Shown here: positions 10,696 through 18,100 of the stretch, in pieces | Layout: the number at the start of each line of letters is the position of its first letter | Numbering within the stretch: the stretch's first letter is position 1 | Source: Phenylobacterium sp. | GTDB taxonomy: Bacteria; Pseudomonadota; Alphaproteobacteria; Caulobacterales; Caulobacteraceae | Length of the DNA stretch: 64,000 nucleotides | NCBI GenBank assembly: GCA_017991675.1 | Contig: JAGOQB010000005.1 | Span: 152,629 to 216,628 of the forward strand | Direction: 5' to 3' | The notes under the pieces: model-generated | Told to the model about the DNA's origin: nothing | The model's database searches: none | What the model saw: the letters and a program-made list of their open reading frames with translations, nothing else | Program-made: the position numbers and the translations under genes

Positions 10696-10932
10696 TTAGT
10701 CTTCCTGCGGATCCTTGTCGGGATCGAGCAGTTTGTGGGCGTGGATCACGAAATAGCGCATGTGCGCGTTGTCGACGGTCTCCTGCGCCTTGCGGCGCCA
10801 GGCGGCGACCGCCTCGCCATGGCTGGCGTAGGCGCCGACGAGGTCGATCTTCGTCAGATCGCGGAACGTGTTGTGCTCCAGATCCTCAAGTTCGCCGCCG
10901 ATGACGAGGTGCAGAAGCTGTTTCTCGGGCAT
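10696..10932 (-). CDS. DUF4170 domain protein
   Basis: A 78-residue soluble protein starting MPEKQLLHLVIGGEL, containing GAYASHGEAVAAWRRKAQ and MRYFVIHAHKLLDP. This matches the small DUF4170 family common in Caulobacterales and Rhizobiales; its function is unknown. The fold is probably a compact alpha/beta unit with an acidic tail (DPDKDPQED). The ATG at 10932 is chosen because conservation begins there. It lies 17 nt downstream of the cysQ-like gene and probably forms an operon with it and pmbA. Confidence 0.85.
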   Translation of the reverse strand: MPEKQLLHLVIGGELEDLEHNTFRDLTKIDLVGAYASHGEAVAAWRRKAQETVDNAHMRYFVIHAHKLLDPDKDPQED

Positions 10933-10949
10933 GATGTTCCCCAAATTGG

Positions 10950-11744
10950 TCAATTGGGTAGGTCGATATGCCGTACGCGCTCCAGGATCAATGGGGCCAA
11001 TCGCGGAGCGGCGCAAACGAGGCTCGGTTGCGCGGGTTTTGCGCCATTATACACAAACGGGCGGCCAAGATGGTCGCCGACGAAGGCGCCGGCCTCGCGG
11101 GCGATGAGGTCGGCGGCGGCCAGGTCCCAGTCATACTTGGCGACCAGCGCCAGGGTGGCGTCGAAGGCGCCGGCGGCGATCACGCACATCCGATAGGCGG
11201 TGGAGTTGCGGGCCTCGATGCGCATCTGCGGCCACGGCGTCGGCCAGGCGGGATGGGCGAACATGCGAGCGTCGCCGACCATGCCGCAGCCTTCGACGGT
11301 GTCGCGCTGCGAGGCGCAGATGGGCTGGCCGTTCAGGGTCGCGCCGCCGCCGGCGGTCGCGCGGTAGGTCTCGTCGAGGTCGGGCGCGAAAACCACCCCG
11401 GCGATCGGCTTGTCGTCCTCGACCACGGCGACCGAGACCGCCCACCAGGGCCGGTCCTTGATGAAGGCCCGGGTGCCGTCGATCGGATCGACGACGAACA
11501 GCCGCCGCCGCGAGCGACGGACCGGATCGTCCGCGGTTTCTTCCGAGAGCCAGCCGTAGTCGGGGCGGGCGCTGGTCAGCATCTGCTTGATCAGCGCGTC
11601 GGTGGCCAGGTCGGCGTTGGTGACCGGCGAGTCGCCTTCCTTGTAGGCGGTCTCCAGGCCCTCGCGGCGCAGTTTCAGGGCCAGGGCCCCGGCGTCGAAC
11701 GCCGCTTGGCTGATCAGTTCGAGGTCCTGGGCGGGATCCGTCAT
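10950..11744 (-). CDS. cysQ: 3'(2'),5'-bisphosphate nucleotidase / inositol monophosphatase family
   Basis: A 264-residue metal-dependent phosphatase. Visible motifs are WLSEET (metal-binding Glu pair), DPIDGTRAFI (core IMPase motif) and YDWDLAAADLIAREAGA (the C-terminal W-D-x-A-A motif). Family members hydrolyse 3'-phosphoadenosine 5'-phosphate, inositol phosphates or histidinol phosphate. The DPIDGTRAF variant and length fit the CysQ branch, but HisN-like activity cannot be excluded. The start overlaps the pmbA stop by one base (TGATG), so translation is probably coupled. Confidence 0.87.
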   Translation of the reverse strand: MTDPAQDLELISQAAFDAGALALKLRREGLETAYKEGDSPVTNADLATDALIKQMLTSARPDYGWLSEETADDPVRRSRRRLFVVDPIDGTRAFIKDRPWWAVSVAVVEDDKPIAGVVFAPDLDETYRATAGGGATLNGQPICASQRDTVEGCGMVGDARMFAHPAWPTPWPQMRIEARNSTAYRMCVIAAGAFDATLALVAKYDWDLAAADLIAREAGAFVGDHLGRPFVYNGAKPAQPSLVCAAPRLAPLILERVRHIDLPN

Positions 11745-13084
11745 CAGCGCCCGGCGATCGCCAGGCCATCGATCAGCAGCGACGGCGCGTTGGCCGAGCC
11801 GCGGATCTCAAGGTCGGCGCCTGGAAGCAGGCGGCCGTAGATGTCGATCAGGTTCCCGGCGACGGTGATCTCGGCGACGGGGTAGGCCAGTTCGCCGTTT
11901 TCGAACCAGAAGCCCGAGCAGCCGACCGACCAGTCGCCAGTGTTGCCGTTCAGCGAGGGGCCGAACATCGAGGTGATCAGCAGGCCCTTGCCGGCCTGGG
12001 CGATCAGTTCGGCCTGGCTGGCGGCGCCCGGCTCCAGGGTGAGGTTGGTGGTCGAAACCCCCGGCGCGCCGGCCAGCCCGCGAGAGGCGTGGCCGGTCGT
12101 CTCCAGGCCCAACTGCCGGGCCGACGAGGTGTTCATGATCCAGGTGGTCAGCACCCCGTCCTCGATCAGCGCCCAGCGGCGGTTGACGACGCCCTCGTCG
12201 TCGAACGGCGAGGAGCCCAGGCCGCGCACCTTGTGCGGATCGTCGACGATGTTCACGCCCTTGGCGAACAGCTGGGCATTCAGCTTGTCCTTGAGGAACG
12301 AGGTGCCGCGGGCGATCGAGGGTCCGGCGATGGCGCCGATCAGGGGGCTGATCAGCGACATGGCCACGCGGTTCTCGAAGATCACCGGCGCGGTGGTGGA
12401 ATCGATCTTGCGCGCGCCCAGGCGCTGGGCTGCGCGCCGGCCAGCCTCTTCGCCGATCGCGCGGGCGCTCGGCAGGTCGTCGCGCCAGCGGGCCGAGCGG
12501 CCGTCATAGCCGCTTTCCATGGTCTCGCCATCGCCGGCGATCGCCGAGGCGGTGATCGAGAAGGCCGAGGCCTGGTAGACGCCTGAGAAGCCGCTCGAGG
12601 TGACCAGTCGCCAATGGGACGACGAGGCCGAGGCTGAGCCGCCGTCGGAATTGGTGATCTTGGGATTGGCGCGGGCGGCGTCCTCGGCGGCGCGAGCGAC
12701 CTCCTCCAGGGCCTCGGGCGAGGGCTCCTGCGGGTCGTAGAGATCGAGCTCGACGAAGGGACCCTTGGCCAGGCGCTCCTTGGGGGCCAGGCCGGCGTAG
12801 GGATCCTCCGGCGCCAGCTTGGCCATCGCCACCGCGCGCTCGATCAGCTTGGCGCGCGCCTCGGCCGAGATGTCGGAGCCGGAGACCGTCGCCTGCCGCT
12901 GGCCGACGAAGACCCGCAGGCCGAGGTCGCGGCTTTCCTCGCGCTCGACCTCCTCCAGTGCGCCCATGCGGACATTGATGCCGAGGGCGGCGCGCTGCGC
13001 CCCCACGGCTTCGGCGGAGTCTGCGCCGGCCTTAAGCGCGGCGGAGACGACATCGGCGAGCAGGTTTTCGTCCATCAAGGCCAT
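11744..13084 (-). CDS. pmbA: TldD/PmbA family metalloprotease subunit, PmbA (TldE)
   Basis: A 446-residue PmbA-type subunit. With TldD (here at 43.5-44.9 kb) it forms the heterodimeric protease that trims microcin B17 and the CcdA antitoxin in E. coli. The sequence lacks the HExxxH motif, as expected for PmbA, and shows VGQRQATVSGSDI, a TGHASRGLAGAPG segment, and the C-terminal GCSGFWFENGELAYPVAEITVAGN typical of the family. The ATG at 13084 is taken because upstream codons look unrelated. It heads a likely operon pmbA-cysQ-DUF4170. Separation from tldD by about 30 kb is normal in many genomes. Confidence 0.95.
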   Translation of the reverse strand: MALMDENLLADVVSAALKAGADSAEAVGAQRAALGINVRMGALEEVEREESRDLGLRVFVGQRQATVSGSDISAEARAKLIERAVAMAKLAPEDPYAGLAPKERLAKGPFVELDLYDPQEPSPEALEEVARAAEDAARANPKITNSDGGSASASSSHWRLVTSSGFSGVYQASAFSITASAIAGDGETMESGYDGRSARWRDDLPSARAIGEEAGRRAAQRLGARKIDSTTAPVIFENRVAMSLISPLIGAIAGPSIARGTSFLKDKLNAQLFAKGVNIVDDPHKVRGLGSSPFDDEGVVNRRWALIEDGVLTTWIMNTSSARQLGLETTGHASRGLAGAPGVSTTNLTLEPGAASQAELIAQAGKGLLITSMFGPSLNGNTGDWSVGCSGFWFENGELAYPVAEITVAGNLIDIYGRLLPGADLEIRGSANAPSLLIDGLAIAGR

Positions 13085-13118
13085 ATGGCGGGATGCGCGC
13101 TCCGCGGCAAGCTGCGGC

Positions 13119-13520
13119 TCACGTGATGGCGTAGAACAGCAGCGCGACGCTGGCGAAGACATAGGCCAGCCAGGTCAGGGTGACGCCGATCGAGCGGGCG
13201 AACGAGGAGCCGCCGCTGCGCGACAGGCCGAAGGCGTGCAGGCCGCGGCCGACGAACAGCAAAAGGCCGGTCAGGTGCACGGCGAGCGGCGGGGCCTCGA
13301 CCATGGCCAGGACGGCGATGCCGACCATGGCGGCCGGGACATACTCGGTCGCGTTGCCGAAGGCGCGGATCGCCTGGGCCAGTTCCGGGACGCCGCCGTC
13401 GCCCAGCGCCACCTTGTGCCGGCGTCGCTGGCGCACGACCAGCAGCGACAGCACCAGCAACAGGATCAGGTGCAGCCCGACCCATAGGGCCGCGGCGTGG
13501 CCGGATGTCACGGCGTCCAT
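13119..13520 (-). CDS. MAPEG family membrane protein
   Basis: A 133-residue integral membrane protein with four hydrophobic helices. It contains VVRQRRRHKVALGDGG, then QAIRAFGNATEYVPAAM, in which the R-x-x-x-N-x-x-E-x-x-P pattern is the MAPEG signature. It ends in GRGLHAFGLSRSGGSSFARSIGVTLTW. The superfamily covers glutathione S-transferase-like membrane enzymes and unassigned bacterial relatives, so the reaction is not known. The ATG at 13520 (MDAVTSGHAAALW) is chosen over 13586. It sits 34 nt upstream of pmbA but is unlikely to share its function. Confidence 0.9.
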   Translation of the reverse strand: MDAVTSGHAAALWVGLHLILLLVLSLLVVRQRRRHKVALGDGGVPELAQAIRAFGNATEYVPAAMVGIAVLAMVEAPPLAVHLTGLLLFVGRGLHAFGLSRSGGSSFARSIGVTLTWLAYVFASVALLFYAIT

Positions 13521-13605
13521 ACTTGATTGTCCCTCATTCGCCCCCGCGAAGGCGCGCAGTTGGGCTTGGTTTTGCCAAAAGGGCAAGGGCGCGCCTGGCC
13601 GGTCT

Positions 13606-14637
13606 CTAAAGTACGGCCGCGAAGGTCCTTGAAATGACGGCCTTTCCGCCCCGCCGCACCACGTAGGTCGCGACGTAGCGGCCCGGCGGCCACCCGGCGG
13701 CCTGGGCGCGTTTGCCGGCGATGACCATGTACTGCGCCTTGGCCCGGTCGAGGGCCGGCTGGGCGCTGGACACCAGCACCCGGCCGTCGGGGGCGGCGAG
13801 GGTCAGTTCCTGCACGTCGCCGCCCTGCAGGTTGATGGCCCGGACATAGGCGACCAGCCCCGTCCGCGTCGTCGGCGGGGCGATCCCTCCGGCCTCGATG
13901 GCCGCCATGTCGACGGCGTCGGCGGCGAAGCCGGCGTTCAGCACCGCGCCGGCCTTGTAGGCCATGGCCCGTTCGGCGCTCGGCGTCCAAAGACCTGCGC
14001 CGCGCCGCGCCGGATCGCAGCCAGGCTCGGGCGAGGATGGGTCGACCATGACGCCGTCCTTGCGGACGGTGAGGTGCAGGTGCGGATACTCGGTATTGCC
14101 CGACAGGCCGATGCGCGCGATCGGGGTCCCGGCGGCGACCGCGTCGCCGACCTTCACCTTCAGGCTGCCCTGCGCCAGGTGGCAGTACTGCGTCTCCCAG
14201 CCCTGGCCGTGGTCGATGACGACGCCGTTGCCGCAGTCCTGGCCCTGAAGGGCCGCCGCGCCGCGGGTCCGCACCGAGACGTCGGCCAGCCCGTCGCGCA
14301 GGCGCGCCACCTTGCCGGCCGCGGCGGCCAGCACGTCGACGCCGGCGGCCTGGGCGGCCATGTCAGGAATGCGGATGTCGACGCCGCCATGCGCCTCGTA
14401 GGTGCTGGAGCCGCAACGATAGTCCTTCGCCTCGGGACCAGGGTCGCGGTCGACATAGTTCTGGACCTCGCAGCTCGATCCGACCGTGCAGGCGACGGGG
14501 AAGTCCAGAGGCAGGCCGGCCGCCTGCGTGGCGGGCGCGGTCTGAGTGATATGGGCGCCCTGCGCCTCGGATTCAGTGGGCGGGGCGCAGGCGGCGACCA
14601 GGCCGGCCAGCAGGATCGGTGCGAACTTCACGCGCAT
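13606..14637 (-). CDS. M23 family metallopeptidase lipoprotein
   Basis: A 343-residue exported peptidase. It starts with a lipoprotein signal (MRVKFAPILLAGLVAACAPP; lipobox ending at Cys17). The LytM-type domain has HGGVDIRIPD (zinc His and Asp) and, later, TEYPHLHLTVRKDG (H-x-H). Between them, NGVVIDHGQGWETQYCHLAQGS is the usual core. A C-terminal beta-rich extension of about 120 residues follows. Active M23 enzymes cleave peptidoglycan cross-links; the zinc ligands look intact, so it is probably catalytic. Several cysteines (46, 56, 74 region) may form disulfides. It is monocistronic or loosely linked to ubiD upstream. Confidence 0.9.
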   Translation of the reverse strand: MRVKFAPILLAGLVAACAPPTESEAQGAHITQTAPATQAAGLPLDFPVACTVGSSCEVQNYVDRDPGPEAKDYRCGSSTYEAHGGVDIRIPDMAAQAAGVDVLAAAAGKVARLRDGLADVSVRTRGAAALQGQDCGNGVVIDHGQGWETQYCHLAQGSLKVKVGDAVAAGTPIARIGLSGNTEYPHLHLTVRKDGVMVDPSSPEPGCDPARRGAGLWTPSAERAMAYKAGAVLNAGFAADAVDMAAIEAGGIAPPTTRTGLVAYVRAINLQGGDVQELTLAAPDGRVLVSSAQPALDRAKAQYMVIAGKRAQAAGWPPGRYVATYVVRRGGKAVISRTFAAVL

Positions 14638-14671
14638 CTCCTTGACGCCCCCCGGCGGACCTGCAGGCGGA

Positions 14672-16195
14672 CTATACCGGATCGCCGCTCCCGGGCAGGC
14701 CCAGGCGCGCCCACTTCTCCGTGACGGCGGCGACCGTCGCCTCGTTCATGCCGAGCTTCTCGCCCCACTCGCGGTGCGTTTCCGGCGGCTGCTTGTTGGT
14801 GGCGTCGAGGCCGATCTTCGAGCCGAGGCCGCTCTCCGGCGAGGCGAAGTCGAGATAGTCGATGGGCGTGCCCTCGACGAGGGTGATGTCGCGCGCCGGG
14901 TCCATGCGGGTCGACAGCGCCCACATGACGTCCTTCCAGTCGCGGGCGTTGATGTCGTCGTCCACGACGATCACCCACTTGGTGTACATGAACTGCCGCA
15001 GGAAGCTCCAGACGCCCATCATCACGCGCTTGGCGTGGCCGGGATAGGCCTTCTTCATCGAGACCACGGCGATGCGGTACGAGCAGCCCTCGGGCGGCAG
15101 CCAGAAGTCGATGATCTCTGGGAACTGCTGGCGCAGCAGCGGAATGAACACCTCGTTCAGCGCCTCGCCCAGCACGCTCGGTTCGTCCGGCGGTCGGCCG
15201 GTGAAGGTGGTCAGGTAGATCGGGTCCTTGCGCATGGTGATGGCGCTGACCTTGAACACCGGGAACTGCTCGACCGAGTTGTAATAGCCGGTGTGGTCGC
15301 CGTACGGCCCCTCGTCGGCGTACTCGTCCAGCATGACGTGGCCTTCGATCACGATCTCGGCCTGGGCCGGCACCAGCAGCGGCACGGTCTTGGCCTGGAC
15401 CAGGTCGACCTTGGCGCCGCGCATCAGGCCGGCGAACTGGTACTCCGACAGCGTCTCGGGCACAGGCGTCACCGCCGCCAGGATGGTGCCCGGATCGGCG
15501 CCGATCACAACGGCGGCGGGCAGGGCGTCGGGCTTTCCGGCCGCTTTCCAACGGCGGTGATGCTGGGCGCCGCCGCGGTGCGCCAGCCAACGCATGATGG
15601 TCTTGTCCTTGCCCAGCACCTGCATGCGGTAGATGCCGAGGTTGTAGTCGTCCTCGCGCTCGTCGGACGGGCCCTTGGTCACCACCAGCGGCCAGGTGAT
15701 CAACGGCGCCGGCTCGCCCGGCCAGCAGGTCTGGATCGGCAGCTTGGTGAGGTCGATCTGGTCGCCCGTCCAGACCACGTCCTGCACCGGCGCCTTCTTC
15801 ACGGTCGCCGGGCGTATCGACATCACCGTCTTGGCCAGCGGCAGCATCTCGAAGGCGTCCTTCAGGCCGCGCGGCGGCTCGGGGCTGCGCAGGAAGGCCA
15901 GCAGTTCGCCGACCTCGCGCAGCTCCCCGGCGGTGGTGCGCTCCTGGCCTTCCAGGGTGACGCCCATGGCCACGCGCTTCACCGTCCCGAACAGGTTGAC
16001 CAGGCAGGGCATGGTCGAGCGTTCGCCGTCCGCGCGGACGACGTTCTCGAACAGCACAGCCGGGCCGCCGGTCGCCAGCAGTCGGCGTTGGATCTCGGTC
16101 ATTTCCAGCACGCTGGAGACCGGCTCGGTCACCCGCACCAGTTCGCCCGCCGCTTCCAGCTTGGCGATGAAATCCCTCAGCGACCGGTAGGCCAT
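14672..16195 (-). CDS. ubiD: UbiD family prenylated-FMN-dependent decarboxylase
   Basis: A 507-residue decarboxylase, best matching 3-octaprenyl-4-hydroxybenzoate carboxy-lyase of ubiquinone synthesis. Visible family features are [19 protein letters not shown] at the start, [12 protein letters not shown] (the Glu/Arg-rich active-site region), [17 protein letters not shown] and [21 protein letters not shown]. UbiD needs prFMN made by UbiX, which is not in this window. UbiA, the preceding pathway step, is at 27.6 kb. The ATG at 16195 is used because MAYRSLRDF is the standard N-terminus; the frame stays open to 16255. It is divergent from the small antitoxin-like gene. Confidence 0.95.
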   Translation of the reverse strand: MAYRSLRDFIAKLEAAGELVRVTEPVSSVLEMTEIQRRLLATGGPAVLFENVVRADGERSTMPCLVNLFGTVKRVAMGVTLEGQERTTAGELREVGELLAFLRSPEPPRGLKDAFEMLPLAKTVMSIRPATVKKAPVQDVVWTGDQIDLTKLPIQTCWPGEPAPLITWPLVVTKGPSDEREDDYNLGIYRMQVLGKDKTIMRWLAHRGGAQHHRRWKAAGKPDALPAAVVIGADPGTILAAVTPVPETLSEYQFAGLMRGAKVDLVQAKTVPLLVPAQAEIVIEGHVMLDEYADEGPYGDHTGYYNSVEQFPVFKVSAITMRKDPIYLTTFTGRPPDEPSVLGEALNEVFIPLLRQQFPEIIDFWLPPEGCSYRIAVVSMKKAYPGHAKRVMMGVWSFLRQFMYTKWVIVVDDDINARDWKDVMWALSTRMDPARDITLVEGTPIDYLDFASPESGLGSKIGLDATNKQPPETHREWGEKLGMNEATVAAVTEKWARLGLPGSGDPV

Positions 16196-16278
16196 GCGCT
16201 CTCCATTCGTGCTGCGGTTCGGTCTACGGCCGCCCAGCCCTGGTGTCACCTGCACGGCGCCGGTAAAATCGGCGGATC

Positions 16279-16500
16279 ATGAAGCGCATCGATCTCGACG
16301 ATCTCCCGCCCAAGCTCGCCCAGGTGCTGGCCGCCGTCGAGGCCGGCGAGGAACTCCTGCTGGTCCAGAACGGCGCGGTGGCGGGCCGGCTCGTCGGCAT
16401 GGAGCCGCCGCGGCACGAGCCGGAGCCCGGACAGTCCAGCGACGAGCGCGCCGCGGAGATCTTCGAGCAGTTCCGCTCGGCCATGGAAGACGAATTCTAG
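16279..16500 (+). CDS. Phd/YefM antitoxin-like small protein
   Basis: A 73-residue acidic protein. The first 45 residues (MKRIDLDDLPPKLAQVLAAV, then EELLLVQNGAVAGRLVGM) have the shape of Phd/YefM antitoxins, with a DNA-binding beta-alpha-beta part in which ELLLVQNGxxxGRL resembles the family's prevent-host-death motif. A short acidic C-terminal tail would normally wrap a toxin. No toxin gene (PIN, RelE or Doc type) follows within 100 nt; the next gene encodes a secreted UrcA protein. It could be an orphan antitoxin or a regulator. Assignment is by pattern only. Confidence 0.65.
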   Translation: MKRIDLDDLPPKLAQVLAAVEAGEELLLVQNGAVAGRLVGMEPPRHEPEPGQSSDERAAEIFEQFRSAMEDEF

Positions 16501-16613
16501 CCGCCCGTTTTCGGTGGCGCGGCGGTCGCAAACCCAATATCTGTCAAGTGTTGTGGCGCAATGAGGCCGCAGAGCCCCGTCGCTGCGACTTATTTCGGCA
16601 GTAGGGAAACGCC

Positions 16614-16895
16614 ATGCTCAAAATCATCGCAGTATCGACTGCGCTCGCGCTCGCCGCGGGCGCTGCAGTCGCCGCTCCCGCCGGATACGGCGCCGCCGTC
16701 GTGCGGGTCGGCGACCTCGACCTTGGCCGTCCGGCCGACGTCGAGCGTCTTCAAAGGCGCCTGGAGACCGCCGCGCTCGAAGCGTGCGGCGCGCACGCCG
16801 GCAGCGTCCGGATGGTCAAACAGGCCGTCGCACGCTCGGACTGCTACCGTGAGACCCTCGCCCAGGCTTCGGCCCAGGTGCTGGCCGGCCGCTAG
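16614..16895 (+). CDS. UrcA family secreted protein
   Basis: A 93-residue exported protein with a Sec signal peptide (MLKIIAVSTALALAAGAAVAAP). The mature part has RVGDLDLGRPADVERLQRRL and ALEACG, with a second Cys in SDCYRETLAQA. This matches UrcA proteins, small periplasmic proteins of unknown function, frequent in multicopy in Caulobacterales and Sphingomonadales. The two cysteines probably pair. The start follows AGGGAAACGCC. It is tail-to-tail with the acidic small protein: their stop codons are adjacent (16893-16895 and 16896-16898). Confidence 0.9.
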   Translation: MLKIIAVSTALALAAGAAVAAPAGYGAAVVRVGDLDLGRPADVERLQRRLETAALEACGAHAGSVRMVKQAVARSDCYRETLAQASAQVLAGR

Positions 16896-17084
16896 TCAGT
16901 CGTCGTCATCGTCGAAGTCGTCATCGCCGCCCAGGACGTCGTTCAGGGCGTCGATGATGGCGTCCATCTGGTCGGGTGAGACCTCAAGCGCGACGGGGTC
17001 GCCGCCGGCGCCGGCCACGGTCAGAAGATAGCCCTCGTCAGTCTCCTCGAACTCGAAGCGCTCGAGCGGTTTCGGCTGGGCCAT
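16896..17084 (-). CDS. Small acidic hypothetical protein
   Basis: A 62-residue soluble protein, MAQPKPLERFEFEETDEGYL onward, ending in a run of aspartates (GGDDDFDDDDD). It has no signal or membrane segment. The ATG at 17084 is preceded by GGGGACCTCC on the plus strand, which is GGAGGTCCCC on the coding strand, a strong ribosome-binding site; the frame is open to 17153. I do not recognise a family. The conserved-looking core (YLLTVAGAGGDPVALEVSP) suggests a small beta-sheet unit. Coding support comes from the RBS and from the codon use. Confidence 0.7.
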   Translation of the reverse strand: MAQPKPLERFEFEETDEGYLLTVAGAGGDPVALEVSPDQMDAIIDALNDVLGGDDDFDDDDD

Positions 17085-17183
17085 GGGGACCTCCTGTCCG
17101 TTGGCGTCGCGGCGGTGCGTGGAGCATCGCCCCTGAGAGCGAATCCGCGCCATCTCCGTTCCAAGAAATCATGCGCCGGCGCG

Positions 17184-17525
17184 TCAGGCGCCTGCCTCTC
17201 GCGCATTGACCAGCTTCTTGGGGGCGATCTTGCGCCAGCGGCGTTCCAGGAAGTGCTGCAGCGATCCGGGGTGCAGGCGCTCAATGCGGGCCAGCACGCT
17301 GGGATAGTCCTTGTAGTGCGGCGTGATGTGGAAGGTCGCCGGTTCGGCTTCCATCAGCATTTCACGTTCGTCGTGGCTGACGTCCAGCAGCACCAGGCTC
17401 TGGTCCTCGCTGCGCAGGCGGGTGAAGAACTTGCCGTTCACCTTGTAGGACGGCTGGCCATAGGACGTGCCTTCCTCGGCGCCCGGAAACGCCAGGATGA
17501 GGTCGCGAACTTCGTCGGGGGTCAT
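17184..17525 (-). CDS. MmcQ/YjbR family protein
   Basis: A 113-residue protein of the MmcQ/YjbR (CyaY-like fold) family. Visible family features are ILAFPGAEEGTSYGQPSYKV, a VNGKFFTRL strand, HITPHYKDYPSVLARI, and the C-terminal LERRWRKIAPKKLV. Members are often labelled DNA-binding on the basis of a double-wing fold, but the biochemical role is unclear. The ATG overlaps the stop of the YdeI-like gene by 4 nt (17522-17525), giving a two-gene coupled unit; both are small accessory proteins that often co-occur. Confidence 0.88.
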   Translation of the reverse strand: MTPDEVRDLILAFPGAEEGTSYGQPSYKVNGKFFTRLRSEDQSLVLLDVSHDEREMLMEAEPATFHITPHYKDYPSVLARIERLHPGSLQHFLERRWRKIAPKKLVNAREAGA

Positions 17526-18100
17526 GGCGTTTCCCTCTTGGTCGCGGACACCAGCTTCACCCCGTCCGCGCAGGCGTCAATCAGGATCGTCATGCGCTTG
17601 GCGCGGGTCTCGGCGCCCTTGGCGCTGACCACGCGGTGGACGGCGACCTTGCGGTAAGAGGGCGAGAAGGCCTGGAAGGCGGCCCATGCCGGCGCGTTCG
17701 CCTGGAAGAGGGCGGTCTCGGCGTCGGAAAAGACCTGGACGCCGCGTTCGTGCGAATATTCGTTGGTGCGGCCCTTGCCGGCCTCGAACGCGGCCAGCCC
17801 GGCAGGATGGACCAGGCCCAGGGCGCGAAGCTCCTCGATCCGGCGGATGTTCACCTGGCTCCAGATGCCCTTCGGCCGCCGGGGCGTGAACCGGATGCGA
17901 TAGCTTTCGCTGTCGATGGAATGGCGAACCCCGTCGATCCAGCCGAAGCACAGGGCCTGATCCACCGCCTGCGGCCAAGTGATCGAGGCGAGCCCCGTGC
18001 CTCGCTTGCGAAAGCCGACCGAGAGCTCGGTCGCGGTCTCGTGGTTGGCCTCAAGCCAGGCGCGGAACGCCTGCGGCGTCGCAAAGAAGGTCGGCTCCAT
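17522..18100 (-). CDS. YdeI/OmpD-associated family protein
   Basis: A 192-residue protein starting MEPTFFATPQAFRAWLEANH. It has CFGWIDGVRHSIDSESYRIR, FTPRRPKGIWSQVNIRRIE and the C-terminal AFQAFSPSYRKVAVHRVVSA typical of the YdeI (bacteriocin-protection/OmpD-associated) family. The function in this lineage is unknown. The start ATG overlaps the ggt stop by 1 nt (TGATG at 18098-18102), and the stop overlaps the next gene, so ggt-ydeI-like-yjbR-like is one coupled transcript. The frame is open far upstream in-frame inside ggt, but only the part from 18100 is a real gene. Confidence 0.9.
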   Translation of the reverse strand: MEPTFFATPQAFRAWLEANHETATELSVGFRKRGTGLASITWPQAVDQALCFGWIDGVRHSIDSESYRIRFTPRRPKGIWSQVNIRRIEELRALGLVHPAGLAAFEAGKGRTNEYSHERGVQVFSDAETALFQANAPAWAAFQAFSPSYRKVAVHRVVSAKGAETRAKRMTILIDACADGVKLVSATKRETP

